64,000 bases of DNA from Lytechinus pictus (Eukaryota; Echinodermata; Echinoidea; Temnopleuroida; Toxopneustidae): contig NC_087245.1 of NCBI RefSeq assembly GCF_037042905.1, forward strand, positions 12,214,501-12,278,500, given 5' to 3'. A model generated the notes under the pieces. That model searched no databases. It saw only the letters and a list, made by a program, of their open reading frames with translations, and was not told where the DNA came from. The translations under genes and the position numbers were made by a program. Below are positions 12,453-22,651 of this stretch, in pieces. Within the stretch, counting starts at the first letter, position 1. Each line of letters begins with the position of its first letter.

Positions 12453-12641
12453 AAATGTTGGGCAACATACGGTCCACACAACAATTGGTTAAAACTTTAT
12501 CCAATTCTGGGTAGTTTTACACCAATACTGTGTAGTTTTCACCCAAAGCACACATTATTGGTGTAAAACTACCCAGAATTGGATAAAGTTTTAACCAATT
12601 GTTGTGTGGACCGTATGTTGCCCAACATTTTTAAGAGTGTA
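12442..12641. mobile_element. MITE with TA target duplications overlapping the GPCR 3' end
   Basis: A near-perfect inverted repeat with termini CACTCTTAAAAATGTTGGGC starts at 12,444 and its complement ends at 12,639. TA dinucleotides flank both ends (12,442-12,443 and 12,640-12,641), as expected for Tc1/mariner-type target-site duplication. The arms pair almost throughout, leaving only a short centre near 12,535-12,550, so the element is a non-autonomous foldback with no coding capacity. The high arm identity indicates recent insertion. Degenerate relatives lie at 21,011-21,470 and possibly 31,028-31,356. Confidence 0.92.
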
Positions 12642-12906
12642 CGTATAGCTGATAAACTTCAAATTAATGTCATGTGGTAATGATGATGATAACTTATTGA
12701 TTGATTGATTCATTTACTTATTTCAACGTATTCTATCTATTAAGATGTCATAGTAACAAAGGACTGGTTTACATCTCGACCTGAATACACTTATTACAGT
12801 TTTATACTAGACGATCAATCACTTAAAATGCTCACCCTGCCTTTATAATCTTGAAATTAAAGAAAATATGACAAAAAATGTAAATTAAAGGAAAACTTCA
12901 TGAGGT
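12642..12906. other. presumed 3' UTR / flank of the + strand GPCR
   Basis: No gene. ATTAAA variants occur at about 12,855-12,890. The first canonical AATAAA on this strand after the stop is at 13,345-13,350, inside the following palindrome, so the poly(A) site is uncertain. Confidence 0.35.
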
Positions 12907-14725
12907 TTAAGGACGTTCCACAGTTAAAGTAAAATCCATGTCATTTTCACCAAACTTTGCACATAGATACTTTAGAACCTTAATATTCGAAATATGCTAA
13001 AATTAACACAGGTCCATGTGCTTGATTTTTTGCTATAGAGCTTCAAAGTTCACCCAAATTGATGTTCTTAAGAATTGCGCATTCAAAAGAATTTGGCATT
13101 TTTAGACCGCCCAAGATTACCACAATGAGTTTAAACCTCTATTACTCAGTCAAAATACATGAAAAAGTCATAAAATTTCGCAAGAGAGTTAATAATTGTA
13201 TCGTTAGAATGGAGAATATATTTATAGTGCTATTTGTTTGCAATTTTAAGTTTAACAGCACTGTCAGTTCTTAAAAATGGCGTAAAAGATAACAAAATCC
13301 CAATCTAAAAAATGTGAAATTTCAGTAACAAACTACAAAAGTACAATAAATGCCGCACTTTATTCAAAATCCATGTCATTTTCACCAAAATTTGCAGAGT
13401 TGTAGAGGAAGGTATACATAAGAGGTACAAACATTCAAAAATAGGGGTTCATGTGCTTGTTTTTAAACTATCAGCATTTTTATTAGAGCAAATGTGCTTT
13501 TTAAAACACCAAAAATGCGCCGAATGCATTGTATCTATGTGAAGAAAAAATCAAAACCACTCTACCATTTTATTCAAACTCGGGGTAATATTCGTGATTC
13601 TTGGTAGCACTGCAGAGTAAAGTATTTTGAAATTGTAGAAATTTTTTTCTGAATGGTCCATGGAGTAATTCCATTTTTAGCTTCATGAAATAACGCATCG
13701 GATCTGCAGTTAAAGTGCAGAAGATGAGAAAAATCAGCTCATACCCGCAGCTAATTAATCACCTGTTCATCCATTGTGACGTCAGCGCGCAGAGTGTAAA
13801 CTATGCGCAGATCATAATGATCTGCGCATAGTTTACACTCTGCGCGCTGACGTCACAATGGATGAACAGGTATTAATTAGCTGCGGGTATGAGCTGATTT
13901 TTCTCATCTTCTGCACTTTAACTGCAGATCCGATGCGTTATTTCATGAAGCTAAAAAATTGAATTATTCCATGGACCATTCAAAAAAATATTCTCTACAA
14001 TTTCAAAATACTTTACTCTGCAGTGCTGCCAAGAATCACGAATATCAGCCCGAGTTTGAATAAATGGTAGAGTGGTTTTGATTTTTTCTTCACATAGATA
14101 CTAAGCATTCGGCCCATTTTTGGTGTTTTAAAAAGCACATTTGCTCTAATAAAAATGCTGATAGTTTAAAAACAAGCACATGAACCCCTATTTTTTAATG
14201 TTTGTACCTCTTAGGTATACCTTCCTCTACAACTCTGCAAATTTTGGTGAAAATGACATGGATTTTGAATAAAGTGCAGCATTTATTGTACGTTTGTAGT
14301 TTGTTACTGAAATTTTACATTTTTCAGATTGGGATTTTGTTATCTTTTACGCCATTTTTAAGAACTGACAGTGCTGTTAAACTTAAAATTGCAAACAAAT
14401 AGCACTATTAATATATTCTCCATTCTAACGATACAATTATTAACTCTCTTGCGAAATTTGATGACTTTTTCATGTATTTTGAATGAGTAATGGAGGTTTA
14501 AACTCATTGTAGTAATCTTGGGCGGTCTAAAAATGCCAAATTATTTTGAATGCGCAATTCTTAAGAACATCAATTTGGGTGAACTTTGAAGCTCTATAGC
14601 AAAAAATCAAGCACATGGAACTATGTTAATTTTTGCATATTTCGAATATTAAGGTTCTAAAGTATCTATGTGCAAAGTTTGGTGAAAATGACATGGATTT
14701 CACTTTAACTGTAGAACGTCCTTAA
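12907..14725. mobile_element. 1.8-kb foldback element, arms of 905 nt, TTAA flanks
   Basis: A giant near-perfect palindrome. The arm from 12,911 (GGACGTTCCACAG) is mirrored by the arm ending at 14,721 (GAACGTCC), with TTAA on both outer sides (12,907-12,910 and 14,722-14,725). The axis is the single A at 13,816, between CAGATCAT and ATGATCTG. Both arms are exactly 905 nt, so indels are absent or balanced. Only scattered mismatches are visible. TTAA duplication is the piggyBac-type signature, although a TA duplication with AAGGACG ends would fit equally. No transposase frame is present. Transcription through it would give a long hairpin RNA. Confidence 0.9.
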
Positions 14726-16763
14726 GTGATGACATAATAAAGCAGATCAGTTTTATTAGATTATGACAACGCTCAACACTACCAAATCCGAATTCAAGCT
14801 AAAAGGGGAAAAGCACAACTAACAATTTTTCCTCCCAGAAGAATATCATTTTAGAAAAAAATAAAATCGTTTTGATATACAATGATAATAATATTGTACT
14901 GATAAAACTAATGAAGATGATTTCGGTATTGATAGGTATAATAATGATAAGAAAATAAGACAGTAATTCTGATAACAACATTAGCGTAATGAGCCAAAAA
15001 TATTGTCTAGAAAATATCATATTTCACCCCTTTTTGCTTTCATTTTCTCTGTTTTTCTTGGTCGTAAAAAAATTGGGATTCGTGGCCCCCAAGGCCCCGG
15101 CCCCACCTTCTGTACGCCAGTGAATAAGAATGATAATAATGACAATGATTAATAGAAATTATTTTTTTTCTTCATTTATTTCATCATAATGATAACAATC
15201 ATGAAACAAGGTAGAGCCTATCACTATCATAATTTTATAACAAGAAAAAAAATCACAGGTGTAGGCAATTGGCGATTTACTTTTAATCATTGATTCATAT
15301 TTTGCTTTGAAGAAGTCATAAAAATTCGAAGTAATGAATAGAAATTAGAAATCATATTCTGAGAGATTACTACTGAATTGATGAAGACTCACAATTTTTA
15401 TCTCTGCATATATCGATTATGTTTCTATCTGACTATACCTGACATTTGAGAGCTTTCGAAACAGGCACGGTCGATTCCTGTTTTGAGCTTATAACACTTC
15501 CCTGATATTATTAAGCATGAGTATGCGCACATTATCAGAATTGACTTCCTCGTTCCTCTATCCTCTTGACTTTCGGAAGGACCTTATTGATGAGTGAACG
15601 TTAACACTTGTATTCTAGACTGCATTGTGTCCATGCTGCTATGGAAGACAAGGTTTTGTGTGTTAACAACTAACTCAACTTAAAATTACTAGAGAACTAT
15701 TCACCGAGGTACAACATAAAAATGATAATGTCGGCTTATTTGTTTGACAGTTTGACATGACGGTGTTACAAATATTGCAGGATAATACAAAAAAAAATCA
15801 GAACGTAATATTCTCACCAAACTTAGCCTGGATATATCCAGTCAGTTTTGATAATTTGTATCAAATGTAAAGTGTTTGTCCCAGAGCTACGTACAAAATA
15901 TGAATTAAGAGGCATTGATCCACGTCCATTTATTATGCGGGTGGAGTGCGTTTACAGAAAGTATTATGCATCTTACATTTCACTTCATATTATCAGATTT
16001 GATGAATAGCGACAAAATTTCGTTTTTGTATAAAAATTTTGTTTCGAATGTTTTTTTTTCTGTCGGGCAAGGGGGGGGGGGGTTGAATCGGTAAAAGTGT
16101 CCACGGTAATTGTATTCACCATACACCGAGGAGGATGATTTTTTGACAGGAGATATTAAGTATGGGTTGTGGTTATTTTTACGGATCTTGTTCCTTCTTT
16201 AAGCAACTGTTAAAACATATTTCCCACCGGGAATATTGTTTTGTGGGATTATCGAAGAACTGAAAACCGCGAGGGGATTTTCATATGCTTAATGTAGATA
16301 ATAGAACTGTTATTCTTCATAAATTCATTCGGAATAAATACATTATCCATAATGTGTAATTTATTGAATATTGATGTTCAAGGATTAACAAAAAGAACAT
16401 GGATGCGGGAGCAGGGACGCAGCCAGTTTTAATTATGTTTAAAGGAGAAGGGAATCGAAAACGTCGCACAGTCACTCATGTTACATGTTTGAAATACCTG
16501 AATTTTCTTTCCTGATAAGGTGAAACAAAGTTTGAATCCTCCCCGAGCATGTCGTAACATAATGTGATTCCATAAAGCAATTCTATACGAGTCAAACAAT
16601 ATGATACGAAATAAACAGTGAGTTCCGCCATCAACTATCTTATTTGCTTATCAATGTGCTGATATGGTTGTAACTTTTTTATAAAAAAATAAGCAAAATA
16701 TTTTTTTAAATTTTTATTAAGAAATGCATCAGAATTAATTGAATTTATTTTATTAGAAACATG
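14726..16763. other. intergenic, AT-rich, with one repeat fragment
   Basis: No coding sequence supported. At about 15,075-15,122 a short GC-rich block (GGCCCCCAAGGCCCCGG) looks like the end of a dispersed repeat. A poly-G run lies at 16,071-16,082. Confidence 0.5.
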
Positions 16764-16768
16764 CGATG

Positions 16769-16917
16769 CAGGGGCCGCGGAAGCGGGGGGCTGGGGGGCT
16801 TCAGCCCCCCACTTTTGTCCAAAACCGTGTAAAAAAAATTAAAATGACCATATGATTGTGATTTTTTGCATGGTCAGCCACCCCCCCCCCACTTTGAAAA
16901 CCATTCCGCGGCCCCTG
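16769..16917. mobile_element. 149-bp MITE, hAT-like CAGGGG termini
   Basis: The 12-bp perfect terminal inverted repeats are CAGGGGCCGCGG and CCGCGGCCCCTG. The pentanucleotide CGATG occurs directly outside both ends (16,764-16,768 and 16,918-16,922), which I read as the target-site duplication. CAGGG-type ends are typical of hAT elements, but those normally make 8-bp duplications, so the superfamily is uncertain. It has an internal CCCCCC-rich, non-coding core. The minus-strand open frame across it is spurious. Confidence 0.75.
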
Positions 16918-17313
16918 CGATGGACACAATTGGAGATCAAGGTATAAGAAAATTGAGGTTAATCTAAAATATGTGCTGTGTGATTTTCTTCCAATTAAAC
17001 AACTCATCTGTTCGAGTCATCGTTTACAAGGGGGCCTAAGAAAATTATATTAAAAGTATGGACTTATAAAAAAAACTAAGTCAATATTCCGGAATTTTCC
17101 ATAAGGGGTTAGACCATGTAATATTCTTTTCTTATTCATTTTATAGAATAAATTATTTGAAATTTGTGCCCTTGTGCTTTTACATATTCTTAACAGTAAT
17201 TGAGTATTGAAAAAAATTGTTTTTTTGTTACAAGAGTTTACGTGTTTTAAAGCATCTTAATCCCACTTTTTTATGCAAATATATATTTTTATGCAAATAT
17301 ATATATATATATA

Positions 17314-17943
17314 TACCGTGTGAGTCAAAAAAAAAAATTTACACCTCACAAATCCCCAATTTAAGGAAGAAATATGTCATGAACACACAATCATTGTATA
17401 TGGTTGGAAAGAATATCTTCACCCAAATAATTTGATACCATATTTATATGGTGTGTCTTCACGCTTGGATAATCAGTAGGTATTCTTTGCAGTGATGTAA
17501 GGCATTACTGCAATGAATGGATCCAGATGCCAATGATGTCATTATTCTACATGAGTTAGTAAACATATTTAAATATCCATTTTCAATGCAATTAAATTGA
17601 GAATTGATACCAAAATGTGTTTATTAAAAATTATAATGTAAATTATTGAAAAGCTGTTTTGAAATGGATTTTGATGGAACCCTTGAAGGATTATGATATC
17701 ATTGACATCTGGATTCATTTATTGCAGTTATGCCTTAATTTTGCGCTAATGAAAATTTACATCACTGCAAAGAATACGTCCTGATTATTCAAACGTTATA
17801 TAATACCACATAAATATGGTATCAAATTATTTTGGAGAACATACTCTTTTAGGCCATATATCATAATCATGAGTTCATGACATATCTTTTTACTTAAATT
17901 GGGGATTTGTGAGGTGTCAAGTTTTTCTTGACTGACATGGTAT
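17314..17943. mobile_element. 630-bp inverted-repeat element (foldback)
   Basis: The left arm starts TACCGTGTGAGTCAA, followed by ACACCTCACAAATCCCC. The right arm carries the complement GGGGATTTGTGAGGTGT and ends TTGACTGACATGGTA. Further matching blocks pair inward (AATTTGATACCATATTTATA with its complement near 17,818-17,836; the CCAGATG-containing blocks). Arms are moderately diverged, so this is an older insertion than the palindrome at 12,907. TA at both ends fits a Tc1/mariner-type duplication. No coding capacity. Confidence 0.8.
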
Positions 17944-18450
17944 AGCGAAATAGATATGTGTTCTATTCTATTAAATCAATACATTATGTGTAGACATTCT
18001 AATATATATCATACTGTTTGATATCTTGTATTTCCATCATTTCATTCATTGTATTATTTTAGGGCTCATGATTGTGATAGTAATTTTCATTAATGATCAT
18101 ATAGAACAAAATATTTTTGCATGGACATCGCCACAATATTATATAGCACTTTTGATACAGTACTTTTATTTGCTGAAATATTCATCAAATTATGCCTATG
18201 TTCACCACATAATCATGTAAAAAATATATATATATTGAATGCCTTAACACGTTGTGTATGTTGGTGCTATACGAAATATTTATTACATATTCTTCAAGAT
18301 ATAAAGAAAACAGACTAGTATTTACGTCTTTTCTTATTACCTGTGTACATTTCTATTTACAATAAGCGGGTCAGTTTTTGCGTAATCATAGCTAGAGTGA
18401 ATTTGGAGAATACACTTAACAAATCTATTCTTGCATTGAATACCAAATGA
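17944..18450. other. intergenic, AT-rich, nothing recognised
   Basis: Overlapping short open frames lack any motif. No RNA gene or element boundary is visible. Confidence 0.5.
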
Positions 18451-18609
18451 TACACTGTAAAAAATGAAGTGCTAATTTAGCACTTACAGTGCTTGTATAG
18501 GGACTGCACTACTAGTGCTGATTTTCTAGTTCAAATTTAACCTAGAAAATCAACACTCGTAGTGCAGTCACTATACAAGCACTGTAAGTGCTAAATTTTT
18601 TGCAGTGTA
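18451..18609. mobile_element. MITE, TA-flanked foldback of about 155 bp
   Basis: Ends are CACTGTAAAAAATG and TTTTTTGCAGTG, flanked by TA at 18,451-18,452 and 18,608-18,609. The arms pair across AAGTGCTAA, CACTTACAGTGCTTGTATAG and GACTGCACTA blocks around a short centre near 18,530. Same general design as the element that ends the GPCR, but a different sequence family. Confidence 0.88.
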
Positions 18610-19340
18610 TAAAATAGTGTTCCACTGAAGAACGGGATCGTTTTACAATAGAGACATTACCTAATAAAAAAAATGCAAAGCAATGTGGGAATGTTTGTAA
18701 CTTGATATTATAATCAAATATCGGCATACACGGTCATACCAAATCATGTCACTGCTGCTGTCACAATAACAACTACTGCCCTGATTCCGACTTGGTTTTA
18801 GTCAATAGGATTACCACTATGCCATGAATTTCACTCTCACGTGACATGGAATAGCATTATTATAGGCACTATGTGATATATTAAAACAATCACCCCAGTT
18901 CGTTTAGCTTAAACACAATTTTTATAGCATAAACTACTAAAGGAATCTTGAACCTTCTAGAATAATCTACTCATATAGATCAAAGGCGCTTGATATATAA
19001 ATTTCATTTCCATAATGAATATTTCTTATGAAAATGACGAAAAAATAAAATCATGTCATTTCAATCAATATAGTCTATTTATTCTGACAAGAAATTAGTC
19101 ATTTTGAAATTAATATTTTAGTCGAGTGTCATTATATATACAATGAATTTGAGCAGATTGCATTTATAGTGTATAATGAGATGAAACATTTAAAAATCAT
19201 CCTTCATAATAACAACCAAAAACACTAGGTAAATAAATGGTAATGCATTACATTTTGATAGGCAGAAATAATATCTAACAGACGTATATTTTTAAAGATT
19301 ATTTTACGCCTAGATGTCATCAAACTGGACCATAAGTGAC

Positions 19341-19505
19341 CCAGGGGCCCGTTTCATAAAGAACTTGCAACTGTGGTAACATTGCCATAATGGCAACTAC
19401 CATGATAACAGGGCTTAGCAGCCAATCATATTCAATGTTTCCATGGTAGTTGCCATTATGGCAAAGTTACATCTTTTGCAAGTCCTTTATGAAACGGGTC
19501 CCAGG
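19341..19505. mobile_element. MITE of the GGGxCCCGTTTCATAAAG family
   Basis: Left end GGGGCCCGTTTCATAAAG and right end CTTTATGAAACGGGTCCC are inverted copies. Inside, TTGCCATAATGGCAACTACC and its complement pair, with a short AT-rich centre. Related elements with TTTCATAAA termini occur at 51,801, 57,001 and 57,168 in this same window, so this is an abundant family in the genome. Confidence 0.88.
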
Positions 19506-20600
19506 CCTCAAAACGCGGACATGTGTATCACTGTGTTGCAAGTTCCACTCGCAGTTGGAAACCATTCGTATTAATATCATAATTATGGTCTAGTAACGGT
19601 GAACCCAACAAGATGGGTGAACCTCAGGTAAGGCACCTCCGAACAATCAATATTACACACAGGACCAATGATGTATACGGTTTAATTCCAATGGGAAAGA
19701 AATTAACTGGTATAAGATAAAACACAAATAGATAGGTCGGATGATTGTTCATCGTATACGTTTCAATAAACACGCATGTTCTGTATTTTATTACTGTAAG
19801 ATTATCCTGAAAAATTGTTCTTATATTTTCTAAGAATGGTATACAGTAAATGCTTAATGTATGTCACCAAGGTATTTCATTATCAAAATTATATATACAT
19901 CAGGTATATAGAAACAATAATTACAAAATGAAAAATCATATCAGTAATAAACATAAAATATTTACAAGAATCTGTATATTTACAAGTACATCTCTACTTA
20001 TAATTTTGTAAATGAATGTAATTTTAAATGAAATGCATATGGGAAATTCAAAATGAAATAGGAAACTTCAATGGATCTAAAGGTTACAAAAATAAGAGGA
20101 TATTAGCCTACTGGTCATCCAATTTACATATTATAGCATAACTGACAAGTAATATCAAGAAAATGGCACCGAGGACAGATATAAAAATATATCTATAATA
20201 TCATGAATAGTCTCTATAGGTGCATTCTCGGCTGAAATGAATCACGCCTCTTTTCTCAGGGGTCTTTAAACACGCAAATTATATTCCAAGAATCTTGAAT
20301 CCCCCCCCCCCCCGAAAAAGACAATGCACAGTGCACATGGTATGAGATCACATTCCATATGCGTTGATTTGAAAGATGATTAGCCGCAAACCCAATCATG
20401 ATAATGATAGGAAATTTAATAATGATTACTGTAAGCCCTTTATTACGATGGAATGGACATATCATTTCAATATCTGCCCTGGTTTTCAACCTCGAACCTT
20501 GGAAAAATGAGTCGTGAACTGTAAACCTTTAATTGTTTTCAATGTTTTTCAGACCATATAATGTGTTCTCAAAAAAGATCTTAATCATTTTGCTTTTATT
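19506..20600. other. intergenic, AT-rich, nothing recognised
   Basis: No coding exon supported; a poly-C run lies at 20,300-20,313. Short open frames have no motifs. Confidence 0.5.
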
Positions 20601-20790
20601 GTCATTTGCTGTCTACGGTAGATAGCATTTCAATTTAGGCCCTTGATTTAACCTTGAACCTTAAGCTATGAACTTTTAACCTTTAACTCTGATTAATTTC
20701 ATCCAATCACGTCAGCTTTCGTAAAAAGGGTAAATCGTTTAGCTTAACAAGTGATTTGCTATCTACGGTAGATAGCATTTCAAATTCACT
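20601..20790. repeat. two direct copies of a palindromic motif, 150 bp apart
   Basis: TTTGCTGTCTACGGTAGATA at 20,606 and TTTGCTATCTACGGTAGATA at 20,756 are followed by the shared GCATTTCAA. The core of the second copy is a perfect 17-bp palindrome, CTATCTAC-G-GTAGATAG. In between lie repeated CCTTGAACCTT-type phrases. This may be a remnant of a tandem repeat with a 150-bp period. Confidence 0.6.
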
Positions 20791-21010
20791 TATAAATTGT
20801 CTTCAAATCTTCACTTTGATCAATTAATCCCATCAATTCTGATTATTATATTATATTAATTTATTTCTATATTATTTAATTCGACTGAAGTACTGGGACA
20901 TTTTGTTATTTTATCTTGTGATCCAAAACTTCCATCAACTATAGGTAAGGCGATGATGATTTCTCATAGAGGCATATAAGTCTCTATATTCTTTCATTCT
21001 TGTAAGAATG

Positions 21011-21470
21011 CACTCTTAACAAAATGCCCAACATTTGACCAACCCTGAGCAACACTGGCGGATCCTTTTGAGAGGCACAATTAACATTTGTAATGTAAAA
21101 ATGCCATTAAAACAGAAGTGTGCCCCCCCCCCCTTTGGAAGTGAAGACCTTTTTTTTTGCTTGTCAATTTTTTTCGTGGACGAAATCTCCTTGATGTTTG
21201 GTTAAAACCCCAATTTTTTTGCTTGTCAAATTTTTCCTCGGGAAAATGTGCCCCCTTCGAAAAATCCTGGATCCGCCCCTATTAGACAACATACTGTCCA
21301 CACATCTATTGGTTGAAATCTGCCCAAATTTGGTAATAAAAACTCATACTTGGGTAGGAGATTTGCTCAATCGGATAATAATTGCCCATAATATATATAT
21401 ATATATATATACATTTCCAATATACATTACCAAACACAGTGGACAGAATGTTGCCCAACATCTTAAGTCT
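21011..21470. mobile_element. degenerate copy of the GPCR-3' MITE family, interrupted by a second element
   Basis: Left end CACTCTTAACAAAATGCCCA and right part GAATGTTGCCCAACATCTTA recall the termini at 12,444. Internal ACAACATACTGTCCACACA and ATTGGTTGAAA also match that family. The left arm is broken by the insertion at 21,053-21,281. A (TA)n run lies at about 21,392-21,412. The copy is older and more diverged than the 12,444 one. Confidence 0.65.
21053..21281. mobile_element. hAT-like MITE with GGCGGATCC termini, nested
   Basis: Left terminus CACTGGCGGATCC and right terminus GGATCCGCCCCTA are inverted copies of a CAGGGGCGGATCC-type end. The GAGGCACA / TGTGCCCCC blocks pair inside. A second member with intact CAGGGGCGGATCCAGG ends lies at 35,378-35,572. 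It splits the older element around it, so its insertion is the later event. Confidence 0.75.
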
Positions 21471-21482
21471 GTGGGCTTATAA

Positions 21483-22040
21483 TAATTATGGCCCTTATGT
21501 AATGTGGAGCCCTTTAACTCCAGGAAGTAATAGGCCAACCTACCAGCATTACATTTCTATAATGATACCACCAATCATTACTCCCTTTGATTGGCATTTG
21601 AGCCCCGTTACTATGGGCATTTAATACGATAGACGACGAATAACGACTGCGATAGTAATGCATGAAGCATGAAAAAGGGTATATTCAGAATTACCATATT
21701 TATATACCATGAAATTTCAATATCGTGACAAATATAATCCGACGATCTTCATGTCTGTGTTCAGATTGATAATGAAAAGGGGAAGGTTTAAGAACTATGG
21801 AAAGTTGAAAACGACTATAAATGGTAATGTTTGGCATCAGCCAACTCCTTAAAGGCGTTGAGGATGTAGGCCTATAAGTAAGGTATGATATGAAAAAAAT
21901 ACTCGAATTTCTAATTGAAGTATTAAAATTTCTTGATTTGTTGTCAAAGGAGCACTGTTTTGAAAGAGCATTCGTGGAATACGAATGAAAAAAGGTAAAA
22001 ATGTAATACTGTAAAAAGGTACGAATAAAGAAAAAATAGA
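21483..22040. other. intergenic, nothing recognised
   Basis: The minus-strand open frame at 21,700-22,050 (116 residues, rich in F, S, Y) shows no domain or splice context and is not called. Confidence 0.5.
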
Positions 22041-22255
22041 GGAGGCGCAATAGCTTAGTCGGTAGAGCGGGGTGTCGGATTCCAGTTACCCGGGTTCGAT
22101 TCCTATTCCTATGGTTCGATTCCCACTTGGTGCGCTAGTGCCCATTGGTAAGGCATTAATCCCCATTACCAAGCCCCTCAGAGAGTACCTAAAGCCGTCG
22201 TCGGTCCTCTGGTTGCTTGCTTAAAGGATTCCCGCTTTCTTAACAATCAGGTAAA
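22041..22255 (+). mobile_element. tRNA-derived SINE with duplicated box B
   Basis: A box-A match, TAGCTTAGTCGG, is at 22,051-22,062. A perfect box B, GGTTCGATTCC, is at 22,093-22,103, at tRNA-like spacing, and is repeated at 22,113-22,123. Acceptor stem and anticodon loop do not fold as a tRNA, so this is a pol III-type SINE head, not a tRNA gene. The body (GGCATTAATCC ... CAGAGAG) shares phrases with the SINE at 43,950. An A-rich tail ends at about 22,255, 125 bp beyond the 3' end of the minus-strand GPCR. Confidence 0.8.
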
Positions 22256-22379
22256 AAAAATCACCATTTCATAAAAGTGGAAATCTTGAAAAAAAGAAGC
22301 TCTGTTGTATAAATTTCACGCAGAACTTTTTATTAACATATCAGTCATCCAAGATAACTAAGCCATTCTCGACAAATGA

Positions 22380-22651
22380 CTAATGGGGTACGATCGTGGC
22401 CGTTTCCTGACTTTTCTTGCACAGCAACGCTCTCATCCTTCTGCAACGCTTTCCACAAAACGTTGCCACCATGGCGCGGATACGACGATTGGTAAATGAG
22501 TAAATCAGAGGATTAAACATTGCATTCAAGTAGGCTAACCACGTGGTCAATATGCTGGTCCAATGAGGCGCAATGTTCATGGGGAAGAAACACGAGTGGA
22601 TAACAAAGTATGGGGTCCAGCAAATTACAGCAGTAAGTACCAGCAATCCTC
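22380..22651 (-). CDS. long-loop GPCR, coding exon 4 (TM6, TM7, tail)
   Basis: Starts after TTTTTTCAG at 22,652-22,653. Its first two bases complete the Gly codon begun in exon 3. It encodes TM6 with CWTPY, TM7 with LNAMFNPLIYSF, then NRRIRAMVATFCGKRC and a short tail ending IVPH. Cysteines after TM7 are possible palmitoylation sites. Confidence 0.95.

Noticed and set aside
21700-22050. 116-residue frame on -
   Set aside because: No motif, low-complexity F/S/Y content and no splice context.
22041-22115. A tRNA gene
   Set aside because: Box A and B are at tRNA spacing, but the acceptor stem has no partner and the anticodon arm pairs only with wobble pairs; the sequence continues as a SINE body with an A-rich tail.
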